Shown in pieces: positions 42,501-48,500 of a stretch of 64,000 nt of DNA. The stretch's first letter is position 1. Every line of letters starts with the position of its first letter. The notes beneath the pieces are model-generated. The model saw only the letters and a list, made by a program, of their open reading frames with translations, was not told the DNA's origin and did not search any database. The DNA comes from Marthasterias glacialis (Eukaryota > Echinodermata > Asteroidea > Forcipulatida > Asteriidae), in assembly GCA_911728455.2 (NCBI GenBank), contig OU452228.1, forward strand, positions 11,484,104 through 11,548,103, written 5' to 3'. The position numbers and the translations under genes are program-made.

Positions 42501-45500
42501 GCGAATGTTTAGGGTGAACATGTTTACTTCGGCAATTGAAATAAACAATTGTGATCTGGGGTCTTCAAATGGTATTTTCTCAAACAATGACAGTATTTCA
42601 GACACACTTAATTCTCTGAAATCAGCCCATATGCACAAGCGCCATCTTAAATATATACCGCAATGCATTCTAGGAAACCGAGTACAGTTAAAAAAGAAAT
42701 CAAGTTGCCAAGAGATGAACGCCGAGCTTTAGTTTACATGTAACTATGCCAGGTTTTACGTGTTGTGTACCGCATTGCTACAGATTTAGTGTACCATGAT
42801 TGGCGCCAACGTTGTTTGGACTCGCATTTCACCCAGAATCTTTTGCGCGGCGATCACTTCTGGTCATGCGCACTGGGACGTGCATATGGGCTATTCAGCA
42901 TTACCATCTGAATGCAGTTTTGCCGTTTCCTCCTGAGTACAGGCTTTGTATCATTGCCTCCGAAGTAAAATATAATTTTGACCAAATTAACAAATATTAA
43001 ACCAAAAATGCGTGCTTTCTACAACAATGGATAATCTAGTTATGATGGTCTAGTCTACATAATGTGACCATGGAAGAAGGATACCCACAACTACTGGGTA
43101 CATTTACTTGTAACAAATGCCGAAAAAAACACCCTTTAAATACAATGGTTCAGTCCAAATGAAAATTTGCTGGAAGTGTGCCAACAATTTATGGGGGGAT
43201 AGACCAACAACCACCAATTCTGTATACATATGTTAAAGATATTCCGCCACCTGGTTCTGTTTTGTACAGCATACTGCATGTGACACACTTTGTAACATTT
43301 ATCCGACCCTGGGAAGGAGGGTGAATCATTTCTCTCTCTCTTTTCATTACTATTTTTGTTTTAGGGGGGGGGGGGTCTTCACACATGCACCCTCACGCCC
43401 TGATTTGCATTGGGGATAAAAACAGTTATTTGGAATTTGAACAAATTCGCTCTCAAACCTTTCCCAACTCCCTGGGGAGTGTACAACCTCAAGCAGAGTG
43501 CAAGTCAAATAAATCGGAAGACTTTACCATCAATATCACTTTTCTGATTCAATCTGCGAATCAAATCAAGCAAGTGCACATGTAAGTATTCGACAAGAAC
43601 GTTTTTGTGTTTAGTGTGAACGAACTAAGCCCCATTGTATGCGGGTACACACATACAGGAGTGTATTCAATATTGATAAATTGTTAAACAACATGTAACA
43701 TGTGCATTGCCTATTCCTATAAAGGATGTGACCAAGAGCCAGTGGGTCACATTTTTACGTATCGATCATCCAGTAACCCCCCCCCCCTTAACAAATCTTC
43801 CTAACAGCAACCATTGTCACAGACAAGACTCACACCTGTTCTGTCTCCACCTAGGTCAAGGAAGTTCATTTGCGGTAAACCAACCAATCCGTGTAATCCC
43901 CCCCACTTCTCCACTCCACCCACCACAAAAATATCCCAACTGCGTCAAACATGTCCTAGGAAAAAAAGCCTGTGATCACATACAGAGATCCTAAACTTGA
44001 GCTACTCTACTTCCTCTACAAACTCCACGGTAATGTGATCCTACTTAAACGTGCATATTTGTACCTTATTCATTGCGTAATTGCGACAAATGCTAAATTT
44101 CCTTGCCAAGATTTGCTCAGGAAACACAGAACATGCACACGCGCACGGGGACGGGAGGAAGACGTACTGATTAATTAATTAATACCCGCAGCGTGCTCTA
44201 TTTACTTGTACACATCCTCCCATTAAAACTTGGTGGCTCAGAGGTCGTGCTTGACCTTGCGTCAGTGGCCTACAGATCTTAAGCCATTCATGATTGAGTT
44301 TATCACGATAACTTCCTTTATACACTCCTCTTAAGGTGGATGGGTCCATCCGAAATACAGCCCCCTTCTTTCAGAGAGCAGTCTACGCTTAATGTACAAA
44401 AACAGGCAAGGTTGTCCTAAAGTGATTCTACAGTATAAGTTGGGAATAATACATGTCCAGTCACCATAGTACAGTGTTTGTCAGGACGTTTTGAATATTA
44501 GGCAATTCATGGTTACGCTGCTTTGAAATCTGGTTTTCTGAATGAGTTTCGTGATTTGATATGTTGAAACTTTTTGCAGGATTTTAAGCTTTGCGTGGTG
44601 GAGAATGCCATGTAATAGTTCTCTTGGTTCTCTCTCGTATCACCAGGAATCTTCCATTATTTCCTGTCCAGCCTGACAGGATTATTTTTCTCGGAATTGC
44701 CGGAATCATTTTTCATTTGAGAGTACCGCTGGCACAAAGAAACCTTGACTTGACAAAGCCAAGAGAACAAAGATTCTGTTTATTACACTGTGATTTTTGT
44801 TTCCTCTATCAATAAAATGTCAAATTCATCCACAGTGAATTGCAAAACCTTGGCCGTGTGCCATGGCCTATGGCTGGTACTAAATCGGGAACCAAGGCTG
44901 GATCCATGGTTCAATCTGACTCACCTCCATTGAGCCAAAATACAATGAATGAACAATGTTCGAAGCCTCTCTATGTCTCGTAATCCTCTTCTTGGAACAA
45001 AAGGAAAAATGTCTGGAATCAGGTATTACACAATAATGCCTGCACAATAGCCAAACATATGAGAAATATTGAGCGCCATCTGTTCTGCTAATGTGGGTGA
45101 AACGAAGCGTTACACGGCATGTGCATGCTCCGTGCACGCTCGCAAGGAAAATGTCCGGGCAATCTTTGTTCTGGTATTCCGATTTTACACAGTGGCATGT
45201 TTCAACGTCGCCCGTTTGCTGGCTCAAAAATATTTCCGTTTACGTCAGCCAGCGCCAATTAGTTAAGTAGAGGTGTTTCAACAAGTGCGCTTTAGTCTTC
45301 ACCAGGAGACTTGTCTGATGACACAGTGTAAATTAGTCAAAATGTTGAGAATAACCAACAGTGGCATAGCCATCACCTTTTTTGCAGGGGCACAAAGGCC
45401 CCTCAAATTTCAGTTGAGGTCAAGTCTAAAATTGCCTAATTTTAGCAAAATTCACAGTGTCCAGTGGCTGACAGGAGGGCGAGCAGGGGGCAAGATGTAT

Positions 45501-48500
45501 TTAACCAACTGGCTCTTTTGAAACTTGTTATTATCAACAGAAAATCTCACTATCCATGTATCACATGGTATCGAGTCGAAATAGTCATCCAGGGAACTGC
45601 ACTTCTGATACTCGTGGTCAATGCTCGCTTGAAAAGTGCAAGTCTGTTTTCCCGCCAGGTGAAAAGATCCTAGATAGCGTTGGCCGGTTAGGGGTCAGCT
45701 TGGTTGAAGGATGTCTAGTGCACCAGACTCAAGTTATGGCCGGGACCCGAACCAGAGAGTGGTTTCGGGTCCACCTCCCCCCTCCCCCCTCTTCACAGCA
45801 CTTGCGTCTATGAGCAAGACACTTTTAAAACCATAACTGCTATGTCCTACGGATGGGACGTGCTGTGATTTGCACAAAAAAGAACAAATACCTTAAGCCC
45901 GGTTCATACTTCACGCGAATGCTTACACGAAGCGAATTTGAAGTCACTCCCCTACATTCGCTGCGAATATTTTGCAAGAGATGAGCACATTTCAACTTCA
46001 GCGAATTCTTCGTTGCAAATTTGTGACGTCAAATTCGCTTTGCCTTCACATTTACGTGAAGTTTGAACCGCGCTTAAGAGAAGGGGTTTGAAGGACAACG
46101 TGCTACTTAAATGAGTCTCATAACGTAAAACAAAAGTTAGCATTTTGATACACCCCTCCTGAACCCTAGCCCCCCTCTTGCCACCCCTCTTGACCCAAAA
46201 TGAGATCAAAAAAATGCACAAATGATTGGTTCAATACATTAAATAGCACCCCTCCCCCCCCCCCAACCCGTTGTAAATACATTCCAAAATGAAACATTGC
46301 CTACTTCTAAATGTATTGCCCTTAACCACACACTACAGAGTAACAAATACCCACCCACAGACCTTAACAGTCATTTTCCTGAGAATGACTGAAGTGAAGT
46401 ATGATCTAGTCTTTTCCCACTTGCAACCCCCCCCCCCCCCCCACCAACAACCCATCCAAGGATATGAGTCGTCATGGCACACACACGCTAATGACACAAG
46501 ACAAGAGTCCGGATAACCTGTGCGTGACAACCCAATGAATACGAGTGACTTTTGGCTGTGCCAGCGAGACCGTCCTCAGCTTGTTCTGATTTACACAAAT
46601 CTCTCTCCACTACCGGTCGATGTTGTGTCCATTTATCCTCAAAGACTTCTAGCGTCTAGCGTCTGATATGCTCTGGGGAACCCCGCATTGTAAACCACAA
46701 CGGTGCGCCTTAAATTGTAACTCAACGTCAATCACTTCCATTTTAGTTAAATACGTGGAGGTAACAAGCAAACGTTAATAGACAAATCACCAGAACCATC
46801 TCGAATATTAAGCGAAGGCTACTCCAAACGTGGAAGTCTCTTTTGATATTTTATGAAGCATTTAAAAGGATACAACTTAAGTGGAAATATCATATAAGTC
46901 GCTGTTTCATAGAAAGTGGTGTCTTTATGTTCACATCACAAAACAAATTTGAACCTAATTTTCAAAACCATCACGATTTTAGATGAGTTTGTGATGTTTT
47001 CGTCAAAGTGTGTATCGGAATATAACAAAACATGGCACTGCTACATGCATTATGCCATTTCCTTAAAAATATCAGCACATGTATTGTGATGATCAGTGGT
47101 GTAACTAAGGGGGGGGGGCAAAGCGGCGCGTGCCCCCCCCCCCCCACACACACACACACCCACACACCCGCCCCCAACCCCCATTTGAAATCTGGACTTC
47201 TGGGATTTAAAATTACTAAAATAAAAGCTTTTATGTAGTAATTGTAATGTTTTGAAAATTGTTTTTGTATTTACAAGCAGAAATTTATTTGTTTTTACCT
47301 CCACGTCAGATTATCTTATTAACAGTTAACGGCATAAAAAGGGGGCTTGTTAAGGAAAAATGCAAACGGAAAACATGGTGCACCCCTTGTGCCCCCCCTA
47401 AATTTTCACCTTAGTTTTGCTAACTGGTGATTATATTTGTATTATAAATGTAATTTAAAGACATATTTCATGAAACCCACTGGATTGGAGTTAGTGTACT
47501 TTCCCTTTTTAAGAAAAAGTTACACAAAGTGCCCCTCGATACAGTATTTTCAGAACACTGTTGTCAGTCTTTTACTTGTCACCTATCAAATGAATACCAA
47601 GTAACAAAAATACAAGAGTATAAGTCAGTGTGCACAGCACACACAAGTCAACATTTACAAGTGCGAACAAAAATAATACTTAATCCTAGTTGTTTAAAGG
47701 CACTCAAAACAAAAGGATAACAAATTTGGTTTTAAAGTGTTAAAAAAAAAAAAAAAAAATCCATGGTGATCCAGATCCAACACATACTGAATTTGACATC
47801 AAAGTTTGACACCAACACAGACATTCAAACTGTTTGCTTCATATTGGCACGATGCCAATTCTGCTAACATAGCAGACATCCGCAGAGTATTATTTATAGC
47901 ATCCCAATCAAGCGGAATCGAGAAACAAAAGCCGCTTTTACACGCCGCGCTCGTGACACATCCCCCCTCACAGCAATCCCACAAGGCCTTGGAAAAACTT
48001 TTGTTTTATCACGTCTCCGGATCTCAGGACTGAACCTGGGCGCTGAAGTCGGTAACAAAAAAAACCTGTTCATAACACGGTGCTTTCAAAGATAATTCAA
48101 AAAAAGAAGGAAAAATAATTGACAAAATTTGCCGAAAAATATTGTCCTCCGTTTGTGAGAGTTTTATAAACATTACTGACCTGTATAGAAACCTGGAATA
48201 TGACAGCTGGGTCTAATTCAAAATACTCAAACTTTGCATAAGGGGGAAATGTTTTTCATTTATGGCATGGTTCATTTTTGCCGATCAAATACAAAAAATT
48301 TAATCTTTAATAGTAAGAACCACCTACATGTACATGTTGGTACCGATTATTCCAAGAGCCGTTACATTCTGAAATACTGTCCACTTTGAGAACATTCTGA
48401 ATCGCTTCTTCCATACATGGCCAGATGTGACAAATTTGTGTACATTATAAGTACTTAAATTACAGAGAAGCGATGGAGGAGGGAGTGGGGGGCGAGCATG

